The notes under the pieces were generated by a model. That model was given only the letters and a program-made list of their open reading frames with translations. It was not told the origin of the DNA and did not search any database. From assembly GCA_902798545.1 (NCBI GenBank), contig CADBWQ010000019.1, positions 1 to 45,159 of the forward strand: a stretch of DNA of 45,159 nt. Direction: 5' to 3'. Shown here piece after piece: positions 1 through 6,999 of the stretch (within the stretch, counting starts at the first letter, position 1; the number at the start of each line of letters is the position of its first letter). Made by a program: the position numbers and the translations under genes. Origin of the DNA: Oscillospiraceae bacterium (lineage in GTDB: Bacteria > Bacillota > Clostridia > Oscillospirales > Oscillospiraceae).

Positions 1-1
1 A

Positions 2-322
2 CGGGGCGTGCTGGCCGACCCGCTGGGATCCACCATCGGCGGCGGTGAGCACGCGGATTATGACATTGAGGGCATCGGAAACGATTTTATCCCCGAGACC
101 ATGGACATTTCTCTGGTGGATCAGGTGATCAAGGTCAGCGACACAGAAGCATTTGCGCAAGTGAAGGAACTTGCTGCGAAGGAGGGCTTGATCGTTGGCA
201 CCTCATCCGGCGCGGCTGTTGCTGCGGCCAGGAAGCTGATCAAGGACGGCGCGCGAGGCAACATCGTCACGCTGCTGCCGGACCGGGGCGAGCGCTATTT
301 CAGCAAGCATCTATACGATTAA
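2..322 (+). CDS. cysK: Cysteine synthase (O-acetylserine sulfhydrylase) family, C-terminal part
   Basis: The reading frame is open from the first bases of the window, so only the last 106 codons are present. The product is a fold-type II PLP enzyme that makes cysteine from O-acetylserine and sulfide or the related cystathionine beta-synthase reaction. The sequence shows the family's C-terminal features: a Gly-rich stretch, ISLVDQVIKVSD, the GTSSGAA loop that contacts the cofactor phosphate region, and the ending LLPDRGERYFSK-HLYD, which is typical of CysK/CysM. It is followed after 13 bases by a B3/B4 protein gene with its own ribosome site. The exact member (CysK, CysM or CBS-like) cannot be told without the N-terminal half. 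Confidence 0.9.
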   Translation, partial: RGVLADPLGSTIGGGEHADYDIEGIGNDFIPETMDISLVDQVIKVSDTEAFAQVKELAAKEGLIVGTSSGAAVAAARKLIKDGARGNIVTLLPDRGERYFSKHLYD

Positions 323-335
323 AGGGGAGTTGACC

Positions 336-1013
336 ATGGACTTTTATGTGGAACAGGCCGTGTTGGATGCAGGCGTGAAGATCCTGTTTGCCGCAGTATA
401 CGGGATTGACAATCATGGTGAATCCCCGGAATGGGCGGTTTATCGGGAAAAGCGGCTGGCGGAGTTGTACACAGCTTATGAAGCGCTGGAGGTACACGAT
501 GATCCGATCCTCGAGGGCTTCAACATCCTCCACGATCGCACCGGCGTCAAGCGTCGGAAAAATATCCCCGCCAGCGAGAACCTCATCAAGCTGCTCAAAA
601 AGAACCGCGGAATGTTCTATATCAACCAGGCTGTGGATATCTATAATCTCATCTCGCTGGAGAGCAAGCTGGCCCTGGGCGCACACAATATCGACCGGGT
701 CGAAGGAAACGTCACGCTGCGCTTTACTGACGGCAGCGAGCGTTTTGTCCCCATCGGCCAAAGCGAGCCGATCCCTGTGGCGGCGCATGAGTACAGCTAC
801 TGCGACGATGCCAACGAAGTGCTTTGCCGGTTGGAGATCCGCCAGGTGGAAAAGACCAAGGTGGACGAGGAAGCACAAAACGTCTTTTATATCGTGCAGG
901 GCAATGATGCCGCGCCCGATGAACTGCTGTGGGAAACGGCGCAGCGGATCATAGACCTGACAAAGCGCTATTGCGGGGGACGGGGCGAAATCATCGTTCC
1001 CTCAGTCATATGA
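336..1013 (+). CDS. B3/B4 tRNA-binding-domain protein
   Basis: A 225-residue protein made of the B3/B4 domain known from the beta subunit of phenylalanyl-tRNA synthetase, where it edits or recognises aminoacyl-tRNA; stand-alone copies are common in Firmicutes and their substrate is mostly unknown. Visible family features are the N-terminal region with YRE-R, the DDPILEGFNILHDRTG-like segment, the KRRKNIPASENLIKL block, NQAVDIYNLISLESKL and the closing TKRYCGG. I chose ATG 336 rather than TTG 330 because AGGGGAG at 323-329 leaves about 6 bases to ATG but almost none to the TTG. It probably shares a transcript with the upstream cysteine synthase gene. Confidence 0.85.
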   Translation: MDFYVEQAVLDAGVKILFAAVYGIDNHGESPEWAVYREKRLAELYTAYEALEVHDDPILEGFNILHDRTGVKRRKNIPASENLIKLLKKNRGMFYINQAVDIYNLISLESKLALGAHNIDRVEGNVTLRFTDGSERFVPIGQSEPIPVAAHEYSYCDDANEVLCRLEIRQVEKTKVDEEAQNVFYIVQGNDAAPDELLWETAQRIIDLTKRYCGGRGEIIVPSVI

Positions 1014-1105
1014 AAAAGCCGCGGAAAAAGCAACGGCCGATCGTGTATTCATCCCTGCCGCTAATGGATCTGGTGCTTTTGGAGAAGTTCTTTCTACGCC
1101 GGTAA
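1010..1105 (+). CDS. Possible 31-residue basic peptide, unknown
   Basis: The ATG overlaps the stop codon of the B3/B4 gene in an ATGA arrangement, which would allow translational coupling. The product would be a Lys/Arg-rich head (MKKPRKKQRPIVYSS) followed by a short hydrophobic part and a basic end. No ribosome site of its own is visible. The ATGA overlap is the main support; the ORF is short and I do not recognise it. Confidence 0.3.
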   Translation: MKKPRKKQRPIVYSSLPLMDLVLLEKFFLRR

Positions 1106-1243
1106 TCGGGCAGCCGGCAATCGGACATACAGAAACCTTTATGAGTATAGGTTCATTTGATACAGAAGGCGAGGCCAAGGCGTGTTATAAGTACATCTGT
1201 TCAAAGTTTTCTCGGGCAATGTTGGGAGTGCTTAAAATTACGC

Positions 1244-1281
1244 AGGCACACAAGCAATTCAGCTTTATTGCTTGTGTGCCT
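1244..1281 (+). terminator. 15-bp hairpin after the cysK/B3-B4 unit, probable terminator
   Basis: AGGCACACAAGCAAT at 1244-1258 pairs perfectly with 1267-1281 around an 8-base loop. A T-rich but interrupted stretch (TGTTTGCAGTTTT) follows. It lies 140 bases after the last likely coding sequence of the upstream unit, so it probably ends that transcript, although the U tract is poor. The rest of 1106-1615 is AT-rich and I see no gene in it; the open frame at 1141-1491 has no recognisable protein signal. Confidence 0.55.
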
Positions 1282-1621
1282 TGTTTGCAGTTTTCCTATA
1301 CTGTCAATTTGATTTATAAAAATGTGAAACCCATTTCAAGTCTTCAATGCGGCTATTTCCGTTTACTATATAGTAATCTTCTGAGAAAATCAAGACAGAG
1401 CCGACAAAAGAGAAGGACAACTATCAATCATTCAGCTATGATTGACCCTGTTGGGAGAATAGATTGTTCTCGCGGCTCCATATTGCGTTGAGTGGGAGAA
1501 AGAAGGCAGCACAGGAAACCATCCTGTCTTGACCTTTACCAGTAAGCAGATTCAAACGTGAAAAACCGTTGACAATGAGAGAAAAAAGTATTAAACTTCA
1601 TCCATCCTGAATAAAAACCCT

Positions 1622-1719
1622 CTCACACCACCGGGTGTGAGATCCAAGGGCATCCAGAGCTTCGCCGTAGGTACGGCATACCGGTTGGTATGTTACAAGG
1701 CAGGGCTTTGGATGCCCTT
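1622..1719 (+). promoter_or_regulatory. Structured 5' leader with three-way junction, candidate cis-regulatory RNA
   Basis: Upstream of the aminotransferase pair the sequence folds strongly. A first hairpin pairs 1621-1629 with 1634-1642 (loop ACCG). Then a 15-bp helix pairs 1646-1660 with 1705-1719 and encloses two small hairpins: GCCGT/ACGGC (1664-1668 with 1673-1677) and ATACC/GGTAT (1678-1682 with 1687-1691). The single-stranded joint 1692-1704 (TTACAAGG inside) is unpaired. The helix ends 10 bases before the AGGAGG at 1730-1735 that serves ATG 1743. This is the architecture of a riboswitch or other leader RNA, but I could not match it to a known class; an inverted-repeat remnant is the alternative. 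Confidence 0.5.
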
Positions 1720-1742
1720 TCCACATAAGAGGAGGAAAGACG

Positions 1743-2882
1743 ATGAAAATCAAACCATTTGCCGTGGAAGAGTGGATGAATGCCTATGAGGACGGGGCAA
1801 GGTATAATATTGCCGAAACCTGTGTCGATTCCATTTCGGCGGAGAAGCTGTTCCGGCTGTGCGGAGAAGACAGCGCTGTTTTCTGGCAGCAGTTTTCTGC
1901 CCGTCGGCTCACCTACGGAGACATTGAGGGCGCACCGGCCTTCAAGGCGGGCGTCTGCAAACTGTATCATACACTTACTCCGGACGAGGTGATCACCACA
2001 CACGGCGCCGCCGGAGCCAACCACCACGTGTTTTATTCCCTGATTGAACCCGGCGACCGGGTCATCAGCATTATGCCGACCTATCAGCAGCTCTATTCCA
2101 TCCCGGAGAGCTACGGCGCGGATGTCCGGATGCTGAATCTGACCCCGGATGGCGGTTATCTGCCGGATCTGGATCAGCTCCGGGAACTTGCAGCGCCGGG
2201 TACCAAACTGATCTGTGTCAACAATCCAAACAATCCCACCGGGGCGCTCATGTCGACGGAAATGCTGAAAGAGATCGTGGAAATTGCGAGAAGCGTGGAT
2301 GCCTATGTGCTCTGCGACGAAGTATACCGCCACCTGACCCAGGAGGATGTCTGGAGCGATTCCATTGTGGACCTCTATGAGAAGGGCATTTCGGTCAGCA
2401 GCATGTCCAAGGTCTTCTCCCTGGCGGGGTTGCGTCTCGGCTGGATCGCCACGCATGACGAGCCCCTCCGCAAGGCGATTCTCTCCCACCGCGACTATAA
2501 TCACATAAGCTGCGGCATGTTCGACGAGGCGCTTGCGACGGTGGCCCTGACGCACAGCGACAAGGTGCTGGAACGAAACCGCGGAATTGTCCGGAAAAAC
2601 CTTGCCATTCTGGACGCCTGGGTGGAAAGTGAGCCGCGGATCTTCTATCGCAGACCGCAGGCAGGCACGACCGCGCTGGTCTATTATGACTATGCGCCGG
2701 ACTCCTATACCTTCTGCACCCGGATGTATCACGAGACCGGGGCCTTTGTGACTCCGGGCGACTGCTTTGAGCAGCCGAAGAGCATGCGTATCGGATACGC
2801 CAGTGATACTCAGACCCTGAAAGACGGGCTTGCGGCGATCAGCGCGTTTCTGCGCATTCTGGAACAGGAGGAGCGGGCATGA
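1743..2882 (+). CDS. PLP-dependent aminotransferase, class I/II
   Basis: A 379-residue fold-type I PLP enzyme that moves an amino group between an amino acid and a 2-oxo acid. The active-site set is intact: the NNPNNPTG loop (160-167), the DEVY motif with Asp192 for the pyridine nitrogen, and the Schiff-base lysine Lys223 in SMSKVFSLAGLRLGW, with the carboxylate-binding Arg near the end in SMRIGYAS. The N-terminal part (PFAVEEWMNAYEDGARYNIAETC) resembles aminotransferases often named capreomycidine synthase-like, a name given by similarity only. AGGAGG at 1730-1735 sets the start 7 bases downstream. Its last codons overlap the next aminotransferase gene by ATGA, so the two are almost certainly co-translated, and a folded leader precedes both. 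Confidence 0.85.
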   Translation: MKIKPFAVEEWMNAYEDGARYNIAETCVDSISAEKLFRLCGEDSAVFWQQFSARRLTYGDIEGAPAFKAGVCKLYHTLTPDEVITTHGAAGANHHVFYSLIEPGDRVISIMPTYQQLYSIPESYGADVRMLNLTPDGGYLPDLDQLRELAAPGTKLICVNNPNNPTGALMSTEMLKEIVEIARSVDAYVLCDEVYRHLTQEDVWSDSIVDLYEKGISVSSMSKVFSLAGLRLGWIATHDEPLRKAILSHRDYNHISCGMFDEALATVALTHSDKVLERNRGIVRKNLAILDAWVESEPRIFYRRPQAGTTALVYYDYAPDSYTFCTRMYHETGAFVTPGDCFEQPKSMRIGYASDTQTLKDGLAAISAFLRILEQEERA

Positions 2883-4066
2883 AACCATTGTCAGGACGGG
2901 TTGGCCTGTTCACCGACTCGGTGATCCGCCGGATGACGCGGATCAGCGACGAATACGATGCCATCAATCTCTCCCAGGGGTTTCCGGATTTTGACCCTCC
3001 GAGGGAACTGATGGATGCGCTGGCAAGGGTGGCCTATGAAGGCCCGCACCAGTATTCTGTCACCTACGGCGCGCCGAATCTTCGCGCTGCACTGGCGGAA
3101 AAATACCGCCGGACCACCGGCGTGGAGGCTGACCCGGAAACCCAGGTGCTGGTCACCTGCGGCGGAACCGAGGCGATGATGAGCGCCATGATGGCCCTCT
3201 GCGACCCGGGGGACAGGGTGCTGGTCTTCTCCCCGTTCTATGAAAACTACGGTGCGGATGCCATCCTCTCCGGTGCCGAGCCGATCTATATTCCGCTTGT
3301 GCCGCCGGATTACAGCTTTGACCCGGACCTGATCGAGCAGGGATTTCGGATCGGGGCAAAGGCCATCGTCATCTGCAACCCCTCGAATCCCTGCGGAAAA
3401 GTATTTACCCGGGAGGAACTGCTGCTGATCGGGGACCTGGCAAAGCGCTACGATGCCTATATTGTGACGGATGAGGTCTACGAACATATGGTCTATGCGC
3501 CGTCGATACATACGCCGATGGCTGGCCTGCCGGGAATGGCCGAACGGACGATCACATGCAACAGTCTCTCTAAAACCTTTTCCATTACGGGCTGGCGTCT
3601 AGGTTATCTGATCGGCCCGGAGAAGGTGGTGGAAGCAGCAAGAAAGGTACACGACTTTCTCACTGTCGGCGCACCGTCGCCGCTGCAGGAGGCGGCGGTC
3701 ACCGGACTCGGCTTCGGGGAGGAATACTACCGGAGTCTCAACGCCCTGTACCGGCAAAAGAGGGACTATTTTCTGGCAGGGCTGGACCGCCTGGGACTGA
3801 AGCACAATATCCCACAGGGCACGTATTTTGTTCTGGTGGAGATCTCTGACTTCCTGAGGCTGCCGCAGTTTCAGGGCTGGTCTGATCTGGAATTCTGCGA
3901 GTGGATGATCCGGGAGGTCGGGGTCGCTGCGGTTCCCGGGTCCAGTTTTTTCCGGGAGCCGGTCAACAACCTGATCCGCCTCCACTTTGCCAGGTCGCAG
4001 GAAACCATCGACGAGGTCTTCCGCCGACTGCAGAAGCTGTCAGCACTGCTGCGGGAGAGCAAGTAA
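2879..4066 (+). CDS. PLP-dependent aminotransferase, aspartate/PatA-like
   Basis: A 395-residue class I aminotransferase of the aspartate aminotransferase superfamily, closest in style to the clostridial proteins annotated as PatA or kynurenine/methionine-type aminotransferases. Diagnostic elements are LSQGFPDFDPP near residue 32-41, the HQYSVTYGAPNLRAAL substrate segment, CNPSNPCG with Asn170, TDEVYEHM with Asp198, Lys232 in SLSKTFSITGWRLGY and the terminal Arg in NLIRLHFAR. The start overlaps the stop of the upstream aminotransferase by four bases (ATGA). Two different aminotransferases made at equal dose could act on paired substrates of one amino acid pathway, but the sequence does not say which one. 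Confidence 0.88.
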   Translation: MKPLSGRVGLFTDSVIRRMTRISDEYDAINLSQGFPDFDPPRELMDALARVAYEGPHQYSVTYGAPNLRAALAEKYRRTTGVEADPETQVLVTCGGTEAMMSAMMALCDPGDRVLVFSPFYENYGADAILSGAEPIYIPLVPPDYSFDPDLIEQGFRIGAKAIVICNPSNPCGKVFTREELLLIGDLAKRYDAYIVTDEVYEHMVYAPSIHTPMAGLPGMAERTITCNSLSKTFSITGWRLGYLIGPEKVVEAARKVHDFLTVGAPSPLQEAAVTGLGFGEEYYRSLNALYRQKRDYFLAGLDRLGLKHNIPQGTYFVLVEISDFLRLPQFQGWSDLEFCEWMIREVGVAAVPGSSFFREPVNNLIRLHFARSQETIDEVFRRLQKLSALLRESK

Positions 4067-4104
4067 ATGTTGAGCAAAACAGGAAGAAAAGAGATGATTT
4101 CACG

Positions 4105-4386
4105 ATGGAAAGACCTGTCCCGTTTTGTACCTGCTCAGATACAGAATGTCCGTTCCACCCTTCCAACCACGACAAAGGCTGTACACCCTGTATTGCGAAA
4201 AACCTGAAAGAAAAAGAGATTCCGACCTGTTTTTTCAAGGCAGTTGAGCATCCAAAACCAACATCGGAATGGTATTTCGAGGATTTTGCAGAACTGGTTT
4301 TTTCAGCAAAGAGTGCTCCGGGGACCGGAATGAATAGAGAACAGGTGACTCCTGAAAGACAGATGAGCACAAAAAATATAGAGTGA
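4105..4386 (+). CDS. Small cysteine-rich protein, DUF6485-like
   Basis: A 93-residue protein whose first half carries a regular pattern of Cys and His: CTCSDTECPFHPSNHDKGCTPC, then CIA-KNLKEKEIPTCFF. This spacing (C-x-C, CPxH, CxxC, then a Leu/Ile-Pro-x-CF segment) is the pattern of the DUF6485 family, which occurs in clostridia and probably binds zinc or an iron-sulfur cluster. The remainder (EHPKPTSEWYFEDFAELV) is more variable. The gene starts 38 bases after the aminotransferase stop and ends just before a perfect terminator, so it may be the last gene of that unit. No strong ribosome site stands directly before the ATG. Function unknown. Confidence 0.7.
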   Translation: MERPVPFCTCSDTECPFHPSNHDKGCTPCIAKNLKEKEIPTCFFKAVEHPKPTSEWYFEDFAELVFSAKSAPGTGMNREQVTPERQMSTKNIE

Positions 4387-4390
4387 AAAC

Positions 4391-4435
4391 AAAGCAGGAG
4401 GACTTACCATGTGAAATGGAAAGTCCTCCTGCTTT
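4391..4435. terminator. Bidirectional intrinsic terminator
   Basis: AAAGCAGGAGGACTT (4391-4405) pairs over 15 bp with 4421-4435; four more pairs (CCAT/ATGG) close the loop. T-rich bases follow on both strands (ATGATTTT on plus, TTTGTTTTC on minus). It separates the plus-strand aminotransferase unit from the minus-strand flavodoxin gene, ending both. Confidence 0.9.
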
Positions 4436-4508
4436 ATGATTTTGCAGTCTTCACCTGGCCCTTCCCGGCCAAAGCCTTGCTGAGGAATGCTCAGGTATTT
4501 CTTCCGTA

Positions 4509-4991
4509 TCAGTCGAGGGCGAGAGCGTTAATCCAGCTTTTCAGCTCCGCCTCAGAAGCACGGGCGGAAAAACGCTTGCCGGGCAGAACCTTTGCGCCTT
4601 TGGCAAGGGCAGTGATCCGTGCCTGTCCTTCGCCGAGCTGACTGCCGCCGGAAGTGAAGAAGGGGACGACGGTCTTGCCCAAGAAGTCATAGGTCTCCAG
4701 GAAGCTGTCGATGATGCTGGGCTCGCGATACCACCAAATGGGGAAGCCGAGGAAAACGACAGCCGCATCGGCAACCGGAGCTTCGGTGTCCGCCAACTCC
4801 GGGCGGCAGTTTGGGTCCTGCATCTCGACGGTAGTGCGCGCCTTTTTGTCCATCCAGTTCAAATCTTTCCGCTCATAGGGGACAGCGGGACGGATCTCAT
4901 ACAGGTCCGCATTCGCTGCAGTAGCAAGAGTATTTGCCAGCTTGGAAGTGCTGCCGCTGGCAGAAAAATAGGCGACCATAGTTTTACTCAT
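4509..4991 (-). CDS. Flavodoxin-family protein
   Basis: A 160-residue flavodoxin-like protein that binds FMN and carries electrons or acts as a small FMN-dependent reductase in the cytoplasm. The N-terminal phosphate loop is SASGSTSKLA (residues 10-19); LGFPIWWYREP is the characteristic isoalloxazine-binding segment with tryptophans, and FFTSGGSQLGEG is the second FMN loop. The length and the IWWYREP motif match the flavodoxin_4 group common in Firmicutes. AGGAGG stands 7 bases before the ATG. It is followed by a shared terminator and preceded by an unrelated transporter gene on the same strand. Confidence 0.88.
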   Translation of the reverse strand: MSKTMVAYFSASGSTSKLANTLATAANADLYEIRPAVPYERKDLNWMDKKARTTVEMQDPNCRPELADTEAPVADAAVVFLGFPIWWYREPSIIDSFLETYDFLGKTVVPFFTSGGSQLGEGQARITALAKGAKVLPGKRFSARASEAELKSWINALALD

Positions 4992-5037
4992 TTGATATTC
5001 CTCCTGTATTTAATATATCCTGTTGACCAATATACCA

Positions 5038-5949
5038 TCAATTATCCGTGTTTGCAATTGTTAACACGCTTCCTCCTCTTTCGAAGCTGCTGAGCATCAT
5101 GCCTCCGACTACAAGGATGATGCCGAGCATGCCGACCCCGGTGATGATCTCGCGCAGAAAGAGCGCACTGGAGAGCATCGTCACGAGCGGCACGGCGTAG
5201 ACATACAGATTGGCTGTCAGTGCGCCGAGCCGGTCTATGGCGTGGTTCCAGAGCAGGTAACACAGGGCGCTGCAGATCAGCCCGAGATAGAACAAACCGC
5301 AAAAATCACGGAAGATGAGTTCATGCAGCGCGGAAAAGGGGTGGCCTTCCATCAAAAGAAGAGGGGCAGAAGTGATGATCCCGTAGAACATCAGCTTGCG
5401 GGTTATAAGTGCGCTCTCATGCTTTTCCAGGATGGGTTTTGCGAGAAAGCCATACAGCGCCCAGAACAGAGCGGCCATGAGTGCAAGTGCATCCCCGACA
5501 GGGTTCAGCTTCAGGACAAACACGCCGTTGAACACCACGAGAAGAACACCGAGAAAGGCGAGGACAATGCCGATCAGTTTGCGAGGGGATAAACGGTCCC
5601 CCTGGTGGAAGAACCGAAGCAGCAGGATAGAGATAATGGGCGCGGAGGAGACAAGAATACTGACATTTGTCGCCTGTGTCAGCTGCAGCGCTGTGTTTTC
5701 AGAGAAAAAATAGAGTGTATTTCCGATCAGGGAGAGAAAAAACACCCGCCATTCTTCTTTTCCGAGAAACTGCCATCTGGGGCAGACAGCCCACATGGCG
5801 AGATACGCGATCACAAAGCGCAGCCACATCAGCTGCGCGGGCGCGAGCTTGCTCATCAGGCTCTTACTGATAAGAAAAGAAGTGCCCCATGCCGTAACGC
5901 AGAAGATCGCAAACAGATGGCCCATCACGGGACTTTTTCTGATGTTCAT
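5038..5949 (-). CDS. DMT-superfamily transporter, EamA type
   Basis: A 303-residue membrane protein with two EamA repeats, about ten predicted membrane helices. The first repeat begins FAIFCVTAWGTSFLISK, and the second begins at about residue 150 with PVGDALALMAALFWALYGFLAKP. Family members export amino acids, metabolites or drugs; the substrate here is unknown. The annotated ATG 5949 has no ribosome site, and a perfect TATAAT touches it directly, so translation may start from a leaderless or slightly shorter message; Met9 (VMGHLF) is the next candidate. The C-terminal tail after the last helix is short and hydrophilic. Confidence 0.88.
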   Translation of the reverse strand: MNIRKSPVMGHLFAIFCVTAWGTSFLISKSLMSKLAPAQLMWLRFVIAYLAMWAVCPRWQFLGKEEWRVFFLSLIGNTLYFFSENTALQLTQATNVSILVSSAPIISILLLRFFHQGDRLSPRKLIGIVLAFLGVLLVVFNGVFVLKLNPVGDALALMAALFWALYGFLAKPILEKHESALITRKLMFYGIITSAPLLLMEGHPFSALHELIFRDFCGLFYLGLICSALCYLLWNHAIDRLGALTANLYVYAVPLVTMLSSALFLREIITGVGMLGIILVVGGMMLSSFERGGSVLTIANTDN

Positions 5950-5958
5950 ATTATACCA
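5950..5958 (-). promoter_or_regulatory. Extended -10 promoter abutting the EamA start codon
   Basis: On the minus strand TGGTATAAT reads directly into ATG 5949. It fits the extended TGnTATAAT consensus exactly. No good -35 hexamer is visible 16-18 bases upstream. If it is used, the transcript would begin a few bases inside the annotated coding sequence. Confidence 0.5.
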
Positions 5959-6004
5959 ACCAATTGCTCATAATGTAGGAGAGTTTACCGAAATAATACC
6001 GGAT

Positions 6005-6841
6005 TTATCCGCTTTCCTGCTGCGTCGAGCCCTGCTCGTTTGCCGGCAGAATATAGACCAGTTCAGGCGGATTGTTCAGACGCGGGATGGGCGTGTTGTT
6101 GCTGAGACCGCGGCTGATGACGTGGTTACCGTGGATCCCCTCTGTGAGCTTCGGCAGAAGCCCCTGTCCAGGCGCATAAATGCCGCGCCACTCCTGCCTG
6201 CGGCGGGAATAATAACGCCATTGTCCGCCGTGAGCGTGCCCGGAGACGATCAGGTCGATACAGCGGTTCTGCAGATAGCGAGGGACATATTCGGGGTGGT
6301 GACAGAGCAGAATCTTATACCCGGGCTGACGTTCAAAATCGTCCAGCCAGCCGGTACAGGGCTCCGGCTTCCCGGCCCAGACGGTCCGATCCGGCTCCGG
6401 GTACAGGAAGCTGACAGACTGCTTCCGCCGCCAGGTCTGGTATGCGGTAAAGCGGGCGGAGCTCAGACCTCCGCAGCATACTTTTGTACCTCCAGGAGGG
6501 ATAGAGGCAAAGCAGTTGTCGAGAACAGTGACCCCATAGGAGTGCATCAGCTCCAGGTCCGCCTCATTCAGCATCCACTCATGGTTGCCGAGAGAGACAA
6601 AGGTTGGCGCGACGAGAGCACAGCCCTGCAGCAGGAGCAGCGCATACCGGCTCTCCAGCATCTTCAGCCGGCCGGGAGCCGTCGGTGGATCGGCATAGAC
6701 AAAATCTCCTGCCAGCAGGATCAGAGCAGGCTTCCGGCGGCGGAGACTATTGAGAACAGCGTCCGCGGGGGTGTTATGGGTATCCGTCACGAGCGCGATG
6801 GATACAGGACAGGAGTGAATCGTATAAAAGGTCTCGACCAT
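6005..6841 (-). CDS. Metallophosphoesterase, calcineurin-like
   Basis: A 278-residue phosphoesterase with the complete two-metal motif series in order: TDTHN (variant of the usual D-x-H) near residue 19, AGDFVYAD near 46, LGNHEW near 85, LCHHPEY near 178 and SGHAHGGQWR near 200. This is the YkuE-like branch, whose members cut phosphoesters such as UDP-lipids or nucleotides; the substrate cannot be told. Unlike many relatives it has no N-terminal membrane anchor, so it should be cytoplasmic. AGGAGAGGAG lies just before the ATG. The EamA gene follows 55 bases downstream on the same strand. Confidence 0.87.
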   Translation of the reverse strand: MVETFYTIHSCPVSIALVTDTHNTPADAVLNSLRRRKPALILLAGDFVYADPPTAPGRLKMLESRYALLLLQGCALVAPTFVSLGNHEWMLNEADLELMHSYGVTVLDNCFASIPPGGTKVCCGGLSSARFTAYQTWRRKQSVSFLYPEPDRTVWAGKPEPCTGWLDDFERQPGYKILLCHHPEYVPRYLQNRCIDLIVSGHAHGGQWRYYSRRRQEWRGIYAPGQGLLPKLTEGIHGNHVISRGLSNNTPIPRLNNPPELVYILPANEQGSTQQESG

Positions 6842-6935
6842 TGAAGCTGCTCCTCTCCTGCGCGTTTCATTACGAATGAAGGAAGTCTACCATAAAAGCA
6901 GAGAGCACGCAAGGGAGCAACGTGGGAAACAGAAA

Positions 6936-6965
6936 GGCTCCGGACTCTTTCATAAGTCCGGAGCC
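6936..6965 (-). terminator. Intrinsic terminator of the Tat FAD oxidoreductase gene
   Basis: GGCTCCGGACT at 6936-6946 pairs perfectly with 6955-6965 around an 8-base loop. Reading on the minus strand it is followed by TTTCTGTTT. It stands 35 bases after the oxidoreductase stop codon. Confidence 0.85.
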
Positions 6966-6999
6966 GAGTATTATGAGGGTTACTGATTGTTTGCAGAGA

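Noticed and set aside
1141-1491. 116-codon frame in the AT-rich gap
   Set aside because: No ribosome site, runs through the hairpin at 1244-1281, no recognisable sequence.
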